Under the pieces are notes generated by a model. That model ran no database searches. It saw only the letters and a list, made by a program, of their open reading frames with translations, and was not told the origin of the DNA. A stretch of DNA of 64,000 bases, from the NCBI GenBank assembly GCA_023667285.1, contig JAMPAK010000001.1, positions 1,505,079 to 1,569,078 of the forward strand. The letters run 5' to 3'. Position 1 is the first letter of the stretch; every line of letters starts with the position of its first letter. The translations under genes and the position numbers were made by a program. The stretch comes from Muribaculaceae bacterium (lineage in GTDB: Bacteria; Bacteroidota; Bacteroidia; Bacteroidales; Muribaculaceae). Of the stretch, positions 7,561-16,983 are shown piece after piece.

Positions 7561-8973
7561 TCAGTCGACCTTCAGGCCCTGACGGAGCCATGCGCCTGAG
7601 AAGAGGCGCCACAGGAATATGGCCCCACGGAAGCAGAGCTCAATGCACATGGCGAGCCAGACTCCATCTAGGCCCATGGTGGGGGCGAGGATGGCCGCGA
7701 GGGGGAGACGCACGAGCCATATGCTGCCAAAGTTCATGGCGGCGGGGAGGATGGTGTCTCCCACTCCTATCATGACTCCATATGCGACAATTGAGGCTGC
7801 GAACATCGGCTCGGCGAATGCCTCGATGCGGAGGGCTGAGGCTCCCATGGAGACGATCTCGCTGACGGGGCTCATCAACGACATGACGGCGGGGGCGAAG
7901 ATGTAGAGAACCACGCCCATCAGGGTCATCATGACCATTCCGGCTGCTGTGGCAATGTAGCCGAAGCGCTTGGCAAGATCCTTGCGCCCTGCGCCGTAAC
8001 TCTGACCCACGAGGGTCGTGGCGGCGTCGGAGATTCCATAGCCCGGCATGTAGCAAAGGCTCTCGGCCGTGACTGCAAATGAGTTTGCGGCGATGGCAAA
8101 GACGCCGAGGGGAGCCACGATGACGGTGACGGCTATCTGTGCGCCACATATCACGGCATGCTCAAGGGTCATGGGGGCGGAGACACGCATGGCTTTGAGG
8201 ATGATTGACTTGGTGGGGCGGTAGCTTCCGGTTGTCCCCTTGAGACGCAGGTCGGGCTGGACACGGAGCAGATAGAACATCATGCAGGCGGCGGTGACGG
8301 TCTCTGCGGCGACAGTCCCGAGGGCTGCTCCAAGGACTCCGAGGCCGGCGCCGGGGATGGTGACAGTGTGGCCGAAAAAACCGATGTGGTGAGAGGGGAA
8401 AATGAGGAGGAAATTGAATATGACGTCTAGCACACACATCATGACATTGAGTCCGCCCGGGACTTTCATGTTGCCTGCGCAGCGGAGCATGGCGCCTCCG
8501 AGATAGTTGAACGTAAGGAGCGGAAGGGCGAGGACAAAAATCAGGAAGTAGAGGGATGCCTTGGGGCAGACGGCGTCGTCGCCCCCGAGCCAGTGAGGGA
8601 GCGGGAAGGCCACAGCGGCTCCTATGCCGGCTATGACGAGGCTGAAGATGAGGCAGGCCACAATGCTCTGGCGCAGGATGGAGCGGGCGCGGCTGAAGTC
8701 TGAGGCGCCGACGCTGTGGGCCACCTGGACGGAGAAGCCCATGGTGATCATGGAGCATACTCCCCAGAATAGCCAGAGGCTCGTGGAGACGAGGCCTACG
8801 GCAGCGGAGTCGTCGGCACCGAGGCGTCCCACCATGGCGGCATCGATATATTGCATCATGATGCTCGAGAGCTGAGCCATCATGGCGGGCCATGAGAGCA
8901 TGGCGGTCAACTTGAGCTGCTGGCCGAATGAGAGAGCCTGGCCGGAGCGGATGACGGAGATGTCAGTTGTCAC
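7561..8973 (-). CDS. MATE-family efflux transporter
   Basis: A 470-residue inner-membrane protein with about 12 predicted helices in two similar halves, typical of MATE (NorM/DinF) exporters that move organic cations or drugs out using Na+ or H+ gradients. The N-terminal segment (LSWPAMMAQLSSIMMQYIDAA) is typical of the family. It is the last gene of wecG-DUF3737-patB-MATE, overlapping patB by 4 bases (ATGA). The substrate is unknown. Confidence 0.93.
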   Translation of the reverse strand: MTTDISVIRSGQALSFGQQLKLTAMLSWPAMMAQLSSIMMQYIDAAMVGRLGADDSAAVGLVSTSLWLFWGVCSMITMGFSVQVAHSVGASDFSRARSILRQSIVACLIFSLVIAGIGAAVAFPLPHWLGGDDAVCPKASLYFLIFVLALPLLTFNYLGGAMLRCAGNMKVPGGLNVMMCVLDVIFNFLLIFPSHHIGFFGHTVTIPGAGLGVLGAALGTVAAETVTAACMMFYLLRVQPDLRLKGTTGSYRPTKSIILKAMRVSAPMTLEHAVICGAQIAVTVIVAPLGVFAIAANSFAVTAESLCYMPGYGISDAATTLVGQSYGAGRKDLAKRFGYIATAAGMVMMTLMGVVLYIFAPAVMSLMSPVSEIVSMGASALRIEAFAEPMFAASIVAYGVMIGVGDTILPAAMNFGSIWLVRLPLAAILAPTMGLDGVWLAMCIELCFRGAIFLWRLFSGAWLRQGLKVD

Positions 8974-10127
8974 GGACGGAGGGCTGAGCAGAGTCTGTCG
9001 ATGGCCTCGGAGAGGAGTCGGCGCGGGCAGGCGATGTTGAGACGGATGTAGCGGTTGTCGCCATACATGGAGCCTGAGTTGACCCTCAGGCCGCGCTCCA
9101 TCATGAGCATCTCGGCGCGGTCGCCGTCCAGCCCAAGGGGTGTGACATCAATCCAGGGGAGATATGTGGCTTCCAGACGTGACACGGGACACTCGGGGAG
9201 GTGAGCCTGGAGTTTCTCGCGGAGCAGTTGATAGTTGTCCCATAGATACTTGCGGAGTGCGTTGAGCCATTCCTCTCCCTCGCGGGTGTATGATGCCTTC
9301 AGAGCCTCGACGCCAAAGGGGTTGACATCGCAGACCTCGTTGATGTTGATGGCGCGGTCGATGGCGGCGCGGGTGTCCGCATCGGGGCAGACTATGTTGG
9401 CTATCTGGAGTCCGGCGGTGTTGAATGCCTTGGATGGTGAGAGACAGATGATGGAGGTGGGATCAATTGTGGCGTAGGGGACGTATGATGTGCCCGGGGC
9501 TGTGAGCTCGCAGTGAATCTCGTCGCTCACCACTGTGACATTGTGACGGCGACATATCTCGGCTACCATCTCGAGTTCCATGCGTTTCCAGAGGCGCCCT
9601 GAGGGGTTGCCTGGATTGCAGAGGAGCAGCATGCGGGCGTCGGGGCGTGAGCAGAGTTTCTCGAGGCCGTCGAAGTCGATGCCGTAGGTGAACTCGCGGC
9701 GCCCGAGGTTCTCACGGATGAGGGGGTTATCAATTATGGTGCAGCCGTTATTGCGGATGGAGGAGAAGAAGCAGTTGTAGACGGGGGTCTGGACAATGAC
9801 GCCGTCGCCGGGCCGCACTAGAGCCTTTATGATGGCAGAGATGGCGGGAACCACGCCTGAGGTGTAGATTACCATCTCGGGGTTAATCTCATAGCCGTGG
9901 CGCGTGGAGAACCAGGCGCAGAGGGAGTCATAGTAGTCAGGGAGTACAAGTGTGTAGCCGAACACACCGTGGTCGACACGGCGCCGGAGGGCGTCGATGA
10001 CACAGGGGGCTGTGGGGAAGTCCATGTCGGCCACCCAGAGGGGGAGTGTTCCGGGAGGTGTCGAGTCCCATTTATATGAGCCTGAGCCGCGGCGGTCAGG
10101 GACGTTGTCGAAGTCGAAGAGAGCCAT
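8970..10127 (-). CDS. MalY/PatB-type PLP-dependent aminotransferase or C-S lyase
   Basis: A 385-residue fold-type I PLP enzyme. The Schiff-base Lys is about 233 in SPSKAFNTAG, with NPGNPSGR at 171-178 and SDEIH at about 201-205 (PLP-binding Asp). The N-terminus (LPLWVADMDFPTAP) is characteristic of MalY/PatB cystathionine beta-lyases. It follows a DUF3737 gene by 2 bases and overlaps the MATE gene. Whether it acts as a beta-lyase or an aminotransferase cannot be told from sequence. Confidence 0.92.
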   Translation of the reverse strand: MALFDFDNVPDRRGSGSYKWDSTPPGTLPLWVADMDFPTAPCVIDALRRRVDHGVFGYTLVLPDYYDSLCAWFSTRHGYEINPEMVIYTSGVVPAISAIIKALVRPGDGVIVQTPVYNCFFSSIRNNGCTIIDNPLIRENLGRREFTYGIDFDGLEKLCSRPDARMLLLCNPGNPSGRLWKRMELEMVAEICRRHNVTVVSDEIHCELTAPGTSYVPYATIDPTSIICLSPSKAFNTAGLQIANIVCPDADTRAAIDRAININEVCDVNPFGVEALKASYTREGEEWLNALRKYLWDNYQLLREKLQAHLPECPVSRLEATYLPWIDVTPLGLDGDRAEMLMMERGLRVNSGSMYGDNRYIRLNIACPRRLLSEAIDRLCSALRP

Positions 10128-10129
10128 GG

Positions 10130-10984
10130 TCAGGATGGTTTGTCGGTCTGGCGGATGATGCAGTCTGCTGGCTGGCGGACGTTCTCATCAATGATGATCT
10201 CGCCTACGCTCCGGACGTTGATCATGCCTGTGCGTGGATTCTTGATGGATGTGACCGGGGAGAGGATGGTGGCATTGACCTCTGAGTCCTCGAAAGCGAG
10301 GTCAGCGTCGGCGTCAAATGTGCAGTCCTCAAGCACCAGGCCTTTGCAGTAGCAGAGGGGCTGTGTGCCGCTGATGTGACAGCGTATCAGGTGAAGGCCG
10401 CGGGAATGCCAGCCGAGATATTCTCCGTTGAGGCTTGAGTCCATCACGGTGACTCCCTCAGTGTTCCAGAAGGCATCCTTTGAATCAATCTTGGCGTTGC
10501 GGATGAGGACATCCTTGCAGTATTGGAATGAGTAGTTGCCTTGTTGCTCGTAGTCGGTGATGTTGATAGATGAGGAGTGCATGAACAGATAGTCAGCGTT
10601 GGCGACCTTTACGCGGTTGAGGCGGATGTTGCTGCAGTGCCACATGGTCTCCTGAGCATCCGGAATCTCGACGTTCTCGAGGGTCACTCCGTCCATCTCG
10701 CGAAACATCTTGGGAGCCTCGACGCGGGTATTCCTCATGACGCATCCGCGCGAATACCAGAGTGCGGCGCGGGCGCCTGGGGTGAAGACACAGTCGTTGA
10801 TCTCAAAGCCGTCCACATGCCAGAAGGGGTATTTCCCCTCGAAGCGGCAATGGTTTGCGACGATGTCTGCGCAGCATTTCAGAGCCGACTCGCCGGCGTG
10901 GATAGTGACATTGTCAAGCACAAGGTGCTTGGTGGCAAAGAGCGGTCTCTCGCCGCCATATTCCTGATTCTCAATAACAGTCAT
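10130..10984 (-). CDS. DUF3737-family beta-helix protein
   Basis: A 284-residue protein with repeated short strands (patterns such as LDNVTI, VTLENVEI, LVLEDCTF), predicting a right-handed parallel beta-helix. This matches DUF3737, which I recall as often lying next to MalY/PatB genes in Bacteroidales and Firmicutes. No signal peptide is present, so it is probably cytoplasmic. It sits 2 bases after wecG and 2 bases before patB, strongly suggesting co-translation. Function is unknown. A link to PatB is inference from the gene order. Confidence 0.82.
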   Translation of the reverse strand: MTVIENQEYGGERPLFATKHLVLDNVTIHAGESALKCCADIVANHCRFEGKYPFWHVDGFEINDCVFTPGARAALWYSRGCVMRNTRVEAPKMFREMDGVTLENVEIPDAQETMWHCSNIRLNRVKVANADYLFMHSSSINITDYEQQGNYSFQYCKDVLIRNAKIDSKDAFWNTEGVTVMDSSLNGEYLGWHSRGLHLIRCHISGTQPLCYCKGLVLEDCTFDADADLAFEDSEVNATILSPVTSIKNPRTGMINVRSVGEIIIDENVRQPADCIIRQTDKPS

Positions 10985-10986
10985 AA

Positions 10987-11748
10987 CTATATGTTTTTCT
11001 GTCCAAAGGGATTTCTGTATTTCCCGGCGAGCTGCCGGGCGAAGTGATAGAAGAACCTGATGTCGTCAACGAAATAACGTCGGAACATGCGTCGGGGTTC
11101 TTTGAGGAAGCGGTAGAACCACTCCATGCAGATTTTCTGTACCCAGCGTGGAGCGCGGGCTATGTTGCCGGCCTCGAAGTCGATGGTGGCTCCGAGCGCC
11201 ATCCAGAGCCTCACACCTGGCATCTCTGAGCGGTGGGCAGCAATCCACTTCTCCTGCTTGGGCGCACCTACGCCCACGAGGACGACTGTGGCGCCTGAGC
11301 GGTTGATGATCTCCGTTATCTCGCGGTTCTCCTCCGGGTTCTTCTCGAAGCCGAATGAGGGTGAGTGAGCGCCGACAACAATCGGGCGCCCTACCCTATC
11401 GTTGATGCGCCTCATGGCCTCATCGGCCACACCGGGACGGGCCCCTAGGAGGAATATCCGGCAGTCAGGGTCAGCGGCATGGTGAAGGTAGAAGTGAGTG
11501 AAGAATGAACTGCCCGGGATAGCCTCGGGGATGGGATTTCGGAGCATGCGGGAGCAGAGCTGCAGGATGCGGCTGTCGCACACAATCCACTCTGCGTCCA
11601 TGTATGCGTCATAGAAGCCGCGGTCGCTCTGCAGTTTGACAAGATGGTCGAGGTTAGGTGTGACCAGGACACCCTCATCGAGAGTGTCGAGGAGGTCGTG
11701 GAGTGATATTCTCCTGACCGGGATATTGAGGACATCAGTGCTTTCCAT
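10987..11748 (-). CDS. WecG/TagA/CpsF-family glycosyltransferase (GT26)
   Basis: A 253-residue cytoplasmic glycosyltransferase that transfers a sugar, often N-acetylmannosamine or its uronic acid, to a lipid-linked precursor of a surface polysaccharide. Family features visible are GVGAPKQEKWI, the following ALGATIDFEAG, and the basic C-terminal stretch with WFYRFLKEPRRMFRRY. The ATG at 11748 (MESTDVLN) is preferred: a longer in-frame start at 11796 is upstream of the predicted promoter. It heads an operon with DUF3737, patB and MATE. No other polysaccharide gene is adjacent. Confidence 0.92.
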   Translation of the reverse strand: MESTDVLNIPVRRISLHDLLDTLDEGVLVTPNLDHLVKLQSDRGFYDAYMDAEWIVCDSRILQLCSRMLRNPIPEAIPGSSFFTHFYLHHAADPDCRIFLLGARPGVADEAMRRINDRVGRPIVVGAHSPSFGFEKNPEENREITEIINRSGATVVLVGVGAPKQEKWIAAHRSEMPGVRLWMALGATIDFEAGNIARAPRWVQKICMEWFYRFLKEPRRMFRRYFVDDIRFFYHFARQLAGKYRNPFGQKNI

Positions 11749-11756
11749 GACTGATG

Positions 11757-11788
11757 CAAAGTTACGAAAAAAAGTGTTGGGACACAAA
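11757..11788 (-). promoter_or_regulatory. Promoter of the wecG operon (TTTG-N20-TAACTTTG)
   Basis: The minus strand carries TTTG (11785-11788), a 20-base spacer and TAACTTTG (11757-11764), a full match to the Bacteroidetes consensus. The start codon lies 8 bases beyond, so the leader is only a few bases. The -33 TTTG overlaps the T-tract of the susD terminator. Confidence 0.85.
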
Positions 11789-11827
11789 AAAACCATCCCG
11801 GGGCCGAGGTGAATCGGGCCGGGATGG
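11786..11827 (-). terminator. Rho-independent terminator of the susCD operon
   Basis: On the minus strand CCATCCCGG pairs with CCGGGATGG around a GC-rich interior and is followed by TTTTTTT. It lies 29 bases after the susD stop. Confidence 0.88.
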
Positions 11828-11855
11828 GATTTATAGATTTGTCAGAGACGCGGGA

Positions 11856-13526
11856 TTACCACTTTGTCTCATCCCAATCGACAACGTCGTCAGCAATCAT
11901 CTCGTAGAGACCGGTTGTGTTGGGGTTGTTCCAGTCTTTGACTGCCTGGTTAGAGTTGCCCTCGGTCTGAACGATGGTGTAGTTCATCCAAGCGGGACGG
12001 CCCTCTGTGTTGAAACGAGTCTGGCGATACCAGTTGGTGTCCTTGTAGCCACGGTTCACAGAATAGTTGAGGCGCTTGATGTCGAAGAGGGTGTGACCCT
12101 CGCCCCAGAGTTCAACACGCTTCTGGAAAACGATTTCCTCGATGATGTCATCAGGTGCAGTCTTGTTGCATGCATATGTGGCATAGCGATATGACTTCAT
12201 GAAGTTGACGAGAGCGTCCTTGCCGGCTGAGGCGTCGAGATGAGCCTGAGCCTCGATTGAGATGAAGTACATCTCCTCGATGCGCATCAGCACGTTGGCA
12301 CCTGCTGAAGCCACCTGATATTCAGAAGTCTCGCCCTCGTTGGGACGGAACTTGATGACTGCATACTTGTGGGAGTTGCAGAAAGAAGCCTTGCCGACAT
12401 TGGTGGTGATACCGTTAAGAAGCACCTTGGCCTGGAGAGCGAGGAGTGTTGGACACCATGAGAGTTTGCGGAAGTCGTTGTTGTTGATTCGATTGTACAT
12501 GCTGTAGTCGATGTCAGCGACAGCGCCTGCTGCAGAGTAGCCGTAAGTAGCCTCGGGAGACATCCATGACACCCAGTTGCAGATACCGGTTGTGACGGCG
12601 CGGTTCTCAGATGTCAGCTGTGAGCCCCACATCCATGAGGTGTTACCGTCAGGAGTGTTGAAGCCGGTCTTGGGGTCGTTCCACTGAGACTCAGTGAGGG
12701 GTGAGCCACCGTGAGTAGAGATGGCGAGGTCAGCATACTCCTTAGCCTTTGCATAGTCCTCAACCCACATGTAGAGGCGGGCGTAGAGGCCATAGATACA
12801 AGCGAGGTTAGGATAGGTGAAGTCCTGGAATTCCTCGGGAGCCTTCTCGATGTTTTCGGCAGCATAGTCGAGGTCACTCTTGATGAAGTTGAACATCTCG
12901 TCGCGAGAGGCGCGTGGGTTGTTTGTGGCCATCTGCTCGCTGGTGTTCTCATCAACGATGGGCACAGTGAGGTTGAGCACGTTGTTGCCCGAAGTGTTGA
13001 TGCTTGAGGTCTTGTCGCAGGGGAGATACTCATACCAACGGGCCATGTCGAGATAGGCGAGAGCGCGATATCCGAGAGCGATGGCGCGGCATCCCTGGCC
13101 GTCCTCGGTCTCAATCCCTGCGGGGAAAGTGGCCGCAGCCTTATTGCAGGCGAGGACGAAACGGGTGTAATAGTTCCAGACACGCTGGTTGACGGCAAGG
13201 TTCTCAGCATTGTAAGCCTGAGCATAGCCTGAGAAGTGGTCGTAGTTTGTTCCGTGGCAGTTGATGAGCATGTCGCCGGTCATACGGTCGCGGACAATCA
13301 TCATGGAGGGATAGCCGAAGTCGCCGTGCCAGTCGGAGTTGTCAGAGTTACTGTAGATCACCATCGCGGGTATGGCAGAGAGGGTGGCGCCTCCAGCCTT
13401 AGTGTTACCCTGGAGCTGCTCCTGGGTGATGGTGCTTCCCATGGGAGTGACATCCTCAACACAGCCTGTGGTGAGCCCCATGGTGGCAACGGTGAGAGCC
13501 AGTGTAGCAAATATTTTTGTTTTCAT
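11856..13526 (-). CDS. SusD/RagB-family surface nutrient-binding lipoprotein
   Basis: A 556-residue outer-surface lipoprotein with a lipobox LTTGC near residue 22 and the SusD layout of TPR-like helices (ALGYRALAYLDMARWYEYLP) and a conserved C-terminal region (VFQKRVELWGEGHTLFDIKR). SusD proteins cap the SusC channel and bind the imported glycan or peptide. The ATG at 13526 is preferred over an upstream TTG at 13538 because the signal peptide starts there. It follows susC by about 25 bases and is followed by a terminator. The nutrient is unknown because no enzyme accompanies the pair. Confidence 0.95.
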   Translation of the reverse strand: MKTKIFATLALTVATMGLTTGCVEDVTPMGSTITQEQLQGNTKAGGATLSAIPAMVIYSNSDNSDWHGDFGYPSMMIVRDRMTGDMLINCHGTNYDHFSGYAQAYNAENLAVNQRVWNYYTRFVLACNKAAATFPAGIETEDGQGCRAIALGYRALAYLDMARWYEYLPCDKTSSINTSGNNVLNLTVPIVDENTSEQMATNNPRASRDEMFNFIKSDLDYAAENIEKAPEEFQDFTYPNLACIYGLYARLYMWVEDYAKAKEYADLAISTHGGSPLTESQWNDPKTGFNTPDGNTSWMWGSQLTSENRAVTTGICNWVSWMSPEATYGYSAAGAVADIDYSMYNRINNNDFRKLSWCPTLLALQAKVLLNGITTNVGKASFCNSHKYAVIKFRPNEGETSEYQVASAGANVLMRIEEMYFISIEAQAHLDASAGKDALVNFMKSYRYATYACNKTAPDDIIEEIVFQKRVELWGEGHTLFDIKRLNYSVNRGYKDTNWYRQTRFNTEGRPAWMNYTIVQTEGNSNQAVKDWNNPNTTGLYEMIADDVVDWDETKW

Positions 13527-13550
13527 TGTCGTTGTCAAAAACTTTGAGGA

Positions 13551-16500
13551 TTAGAAAGTCACGTTGATACCGCCTGAGAGAGTGCGAACGGGTGAGTAGA
13601 ATGCAGCGGTCGAAGAACCGGTGACAGCCTGGTCACGGACGCCGTTAGTGAAGCCCTGGGCCATGCCCTGACGGGGATCGAGACCCTTGCGCTTGCTCCA
13701 AATGGCCACGTTGTCGGCGGTGAAGTAGAGGCGGATGCGGTCAACCTCAAACTTCTTGGTCAGCTTTGTGGGGATTGTGTAGCCCACGTTGATGCTCTGG
13801 AGAGAGAGGTAACCGGCGTTAGTGAGGAATCGGGTTGAGGTGCTTGTCGCATAGAGGTCGCCATTGACGAGACGGGGGATGTCAGCCTTGGTGTTCTCAG
13901 GTGTCCAGCCCTTGAGAAGGTCCTTGTGCATGGCGCCCTGTGAAGTCTGAGTGGGGACACCCATGAGCATAGCATAAGTATCGTCATAGATCTTGCCGCC
14001 GATCTGGTAGTTGAAGTTGACGTTGAGGTCAAATCCGTAGATCTGAGCGTTCACGCCGAAACCGCCATAGACATCGGGGAGGGCAGAGCCCTGGAGGTGA
14101 TAGTCAGTGCTTGAGTTGAGTGAGCTGTAGTCAGTGGTGCGCACCTGGCTCTTGGTTCCGTCAGGGTTGGTGACGGTCTTCCAGTATGTAGCCTGGCCGG
14201 TAACCTCGTCGACACCTGCATATGTGGGGATGCGGAATGTGTAGAGCGAAGCGCCCTCGCCATAGTAGAATGTGCCTGAGCTATAACCGTCGATACCGTC
14301 GCAGGTCATCTGCTTTGAGGGCTCTGCGAGGCGTGTGATCTTGTTCTTGAGCCAAGTCATGTTGAAAGTGAGGCCGACGGTGATGTCCTTTGAACGGTAG
14401 ACATCTCCGTGAAGGTCAATCTCGACGCCGTAGTTCTTCATGTCACCTACGTTGTCATAATAGTTTCTGTAGCCATATGAGGGGGGAAGGGGACGAGAGA
14501 AGAGCATGTCAGAAGTCTTGCGGAGGAAGCCCTCGACAGTACCGCCAAGACGGTTGTTCCAGAACTCGAAGTCGACACCAGCGTTGAAGTTGCCACCCTT
14601 CTCCCAAGTGATGTTGGGGTTGCCGAGTGTGCTGGGCTGTGCGGCGGGAGTGCCGTTAGAGTTCACGATGGTGTATGTGCTGGTGTAGCGGTAAGAACCG
14701 ATGCGGTCGTTGCCCTGCTCACCGTAAGAAGCCTTGAGTTTCAACATGTCGATCCATGAGGCATCCTGGAGGAACTTCTCCTGAGAGATGATCCAGGCAG
14801 CGCCGAATGACCAGAAACTGCCCCAACGGTGGTCCTTGTGGAAGCGTGAGGAACCGTCGCGACGATAGGAAGCAGAAGCGAAGTACTTGCCGTCATAATC
14901 GTAGTTGACGCGTCCGAACCAACCCTCGGTGTTGTAGCGTGTCACTGATGATGAGTTGTTGTTTGAGGTGATGGCACCTGAGAGTTCAGTGTTGTCAGGG
15001 AGCAGCATGTTTGAAGAGTTGGCGTAGAGCGAGCTGGTCTTGGTCTGATAAGACTCATGACCAACAAGAGCAGCGACATTGTGGTTACCGAAGTTCTTGC
15101 TCCAGTTCAGCAACTGCTGGAAAGTCCAATCGATGTAACGTATGTGCTGGACAGACACCTGGCCGTTTGAGCTGGCATACATTCCGTAGAATGGGTTTGT
15201 CACAGCATTGTAGCGTGTCTCATCGAGAGAGAATGCATTGTTAGTGGTGAACTTGAAGTCGTTGAGGAAGCGGACCTCAGCAAAGGCGTTGCCATTGACG
15301 GCGTTGCCCTTAGTAGTGTTCACGTCAAGGAGGTTAGCCTGAACGGGGTTAGCGTCTGCGAATACAGAGCGCTCGAGGCCGGCGTTCATACCGTCGCCGT
15401 AGTCCATCATCTGGATGCCGTTAGCATCGGTCATGATGTTGCCCTCGCCGTCGCGGACGAAGAGGGGATAGATGGGAGGCATCTGAGAAGACACGGCAAA
15501 GATGTTTGATGTTGAAGCGGCATTGCCGTCCTCGTCAAAGCTGCTCATGTTGTAGTGAGAGAAGGCCATGTTGGCACCCACCTTGAGCCAGGGCTTAGCC
15601 TGGAGGTCGGCAGAGAGACGGCCGTTGAAACGCTCGAAACCGGAGTTAGCAGAGATACCCTCGTTGTTGAGGTAGTTAGCCGAGAAGTAGAACGAACCCT
15701 TGTCAGTGGCCTGAGAAACGCTGAGGCTGTATTCCTGACGGAGAGACTTGCGGTAAGCATAGTCCTCCCAGTTGTCAGGTGTCAAATAGAACTTCTGGCC
15801 CTCATACTCAACGACGTTGCCGAGAGTGGCGTTGGGGTTGAGGTGATATCCGTCGACAATGAGCTGCTCGCCCTCGGGGAGGCCGTATACATTGTACTGG
15901 AGCTGAGAGAGGAGGTTCTTGTTGACATAGTTGTTGAGCGCATCGCCCTCGAGTTTGCTGCCAAGGCCCCATGCTGCGGACTGGCTGTTGGCAAGGCTTG
16001 TTGCATAAGCCTCATAGTAGCCCTTGGGAGAAGAGATGACGTCATAGTCCTGGACGGCGCGTGAGTTCTGGCCCCACTTAGCGTCGAAAGTCACCTTGGC
16101 GTTTCCCTTACCACGCTTGGTTGTGATGAGGATGACACCGTTGGCACCACGAGCACCGTAGAGAGCGTTTGAAGCAGCGTCCTTGAGGACAGTCATCGAC
16201 TCGATGTCCTGAGTGGCGATGGTGTTGAGGTCGCCGGAGAAGGGGGTACCGTCGAGGACGATGAGGGGTTCGTTACCGGCATTGATTGAGGATATACCAC
16301 GGATGAAGATTGTGGGGTTTGAACCGGGAGCGCCAGACACATTGTTGAGCTGGACGCCAGCGACACGGCCGTTGAGAGCGTCGACAGGGTTTGTGACCTG
16401 TACGGCCTCAATCTGGGAGGCATCGAGCACAGAAGCTGAACCGGTGAAAGAAGAGCGCTTTGCTGTACCGTAAGCAACAGTGATGACCTCATCGAGGACG

Positions 16501-16793
16501 TTAAGGTTCTCAAGTTTGATAGTCATTGGACTAGCGGTGATGTCGACCTCTTGGGTAGTCATACCCACATAGGATACAGACAATTTCTTCACTGATGCAG
16601 GAAGGTTGATCGAGAATTTGCCGTCGAGGTCAGTGACGACGCCAATCTTCGAACCCACTCCCATCACGGTGGCACCCATCAGGGGCTCATCGTTGTCAGC
16701 ACTCAGCACCTCACCGGTGACGGTGCGGTTCTGTGCCGCAGCGCTGATGGCAAAGGTGATGATGACTGCAAGAAGTAGAAACAGCTTTTTCAT
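13551..16793 (-). CDS. SusC/RagA-family TonB-dependent outer-membrane transporter
   Basis: A 1080-residue protein: signal peptide (1-21), an N-terminal carboxypeptidase-regulatory-like domain (TVTGEVLSADNDEPLMGATV, VSYVGMTTQEVDI), a TonB plug region (VAYGTAKRSSFTGSASVLDA, ITTKRGKG) and a long beta-barrel ending in ISLNVTF-like aromatic residues (GGINVTF). There is no STN signalling domain, so it is unlikely to control an anti-sigma factor. The start at ATG 16793 places the signal peptide at residue 1; the frame is open further upstream across the promoter. It forms a bicistronic operon with the susD homologue. Confidence 0.96.
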   Translation of the reverse strand: MKKLFLLLAVIITFAISAAAQNRTVTGEVLSADNDEPLMGATVMGVGSKIGVVTDLDGKFSINLPASVKKLSVSYVGMTTQEVDITASPMTIKLENLNVLDEVITVAYGTAKRSSFTGSASVLDASQIEAVQVTNPVDALNGRVAGVQLNNVSGAPGSNPTIFIRGISSINAGNEPLIVLDGTPFSGDLNTIATQDIESMTVLKDAASNALYGARGANGVILITTKRGKGNAKVTFDAKWGQNSRAVQDYDVISSPKGYYEAYATSLANSQSAAWGLGSKLEGDALNNYVNKNLLSQLQYNVYGLPEGEQLIVDGYHLNPNATLGNVVEYEGQKFYLTPDNWEDYAYRKSLRQEYSLSVSQATDKGSFYFSANYLNNEGISANSGFERFNGRLSADLQAKPWLKVGANMAFSHYNMSSFDEDGNAASTSNIFAVSSQMPPIYPLFVRDGEGNIMTDANGIQMMDYGDGMNAGLERSVFADANPVQANLLDVNTTKGNAVNGNAFAEVRFLNDFKFTTNNAFSLDETRYNAVTNPFYGMYASSNGQVSVQHIRYIDWTFQQLLNWSKNFGNHNVAALVGHESYQTKTSSLYANSSNMLLPDNTELSGAITSNNNSSSVTRYNTEGWFGRVNYDYDGKYFASASYRRDGSSRFHKDHRWGSFWSFGAAWIISQEKFLQDASWIDMLKLKASYGEQGNDRIGSYRYTSTYTIVNSNGTPAAQPSTLGNPNITWEKGGNFNAGVDFEFWNNRLGGTVEGFLRKTSDMLFSRPLPPSYGYRNYYDNVGDMKNYGVEIDLHGDVYRSKDITVGLTFNMTWLKNKITRLAEPSKQMTCDGIDGYSSGTFYYGEGASLYTFRIPTYAGVDEVTGQATYWKTVTNPDGTKSQVRTTDYSSLNSSTDYHLQGSALPDVYGGFGVNAQIYGFDLNVNFNYQIGGKIYDDTYAMLMGVPTQTSQGAMHKDLLKGWTPENTKADIPRLVNGDLYATSTSTRFLTNAGYLSLQSINVGYTIPTKLTKKFEVDRIRLYFTADNVAIWSKRKGLDPRQGMAQGFTNGVRDQAVTGSSTAAFYSPVRTLSGGINVTF

Positions 16794-16865
16794 ACCTAAT
16801 AGTAAAAACGAATAAATAAAAGTATTTGAATATGATAATTGACGGATAGAAATGCAATATGACTG

Positions 16866-16873
16866 CAAAATTA
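16866..16873 (-). promoter_or_regulatory. Promoter -7 element of susCD
   Basis: The minus strand reads TAATTTTG, matching TAnnTTTG, 72 bases upstream of the chosen susC start. No -33 TTTG is evident, so an activator may be needed; that last point is inference. Confidence 0.6.
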
Positions 16874-16983
16874 GCACTTTTTTAACGATTATATGGAAGT
16901 ATTTATGTAAAATAATGTTAATTTTGATGTTAAATTCACACCTCTGTCAAGCAAAATGGCTATTTTGGTGACAAAATGACAAT

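Noticed and set aside
11749-11796. Longer start for the WecG-like protein (MVFLCPN)
   Set aside because: It lies across the predicted promoter and terminator, so it would not be on the message.
15555-16064. A 169-residue plus-strand frame inside susC
   Set aside because: Shadow of the susC codon pattern; no promoter and no recognisable protein features.
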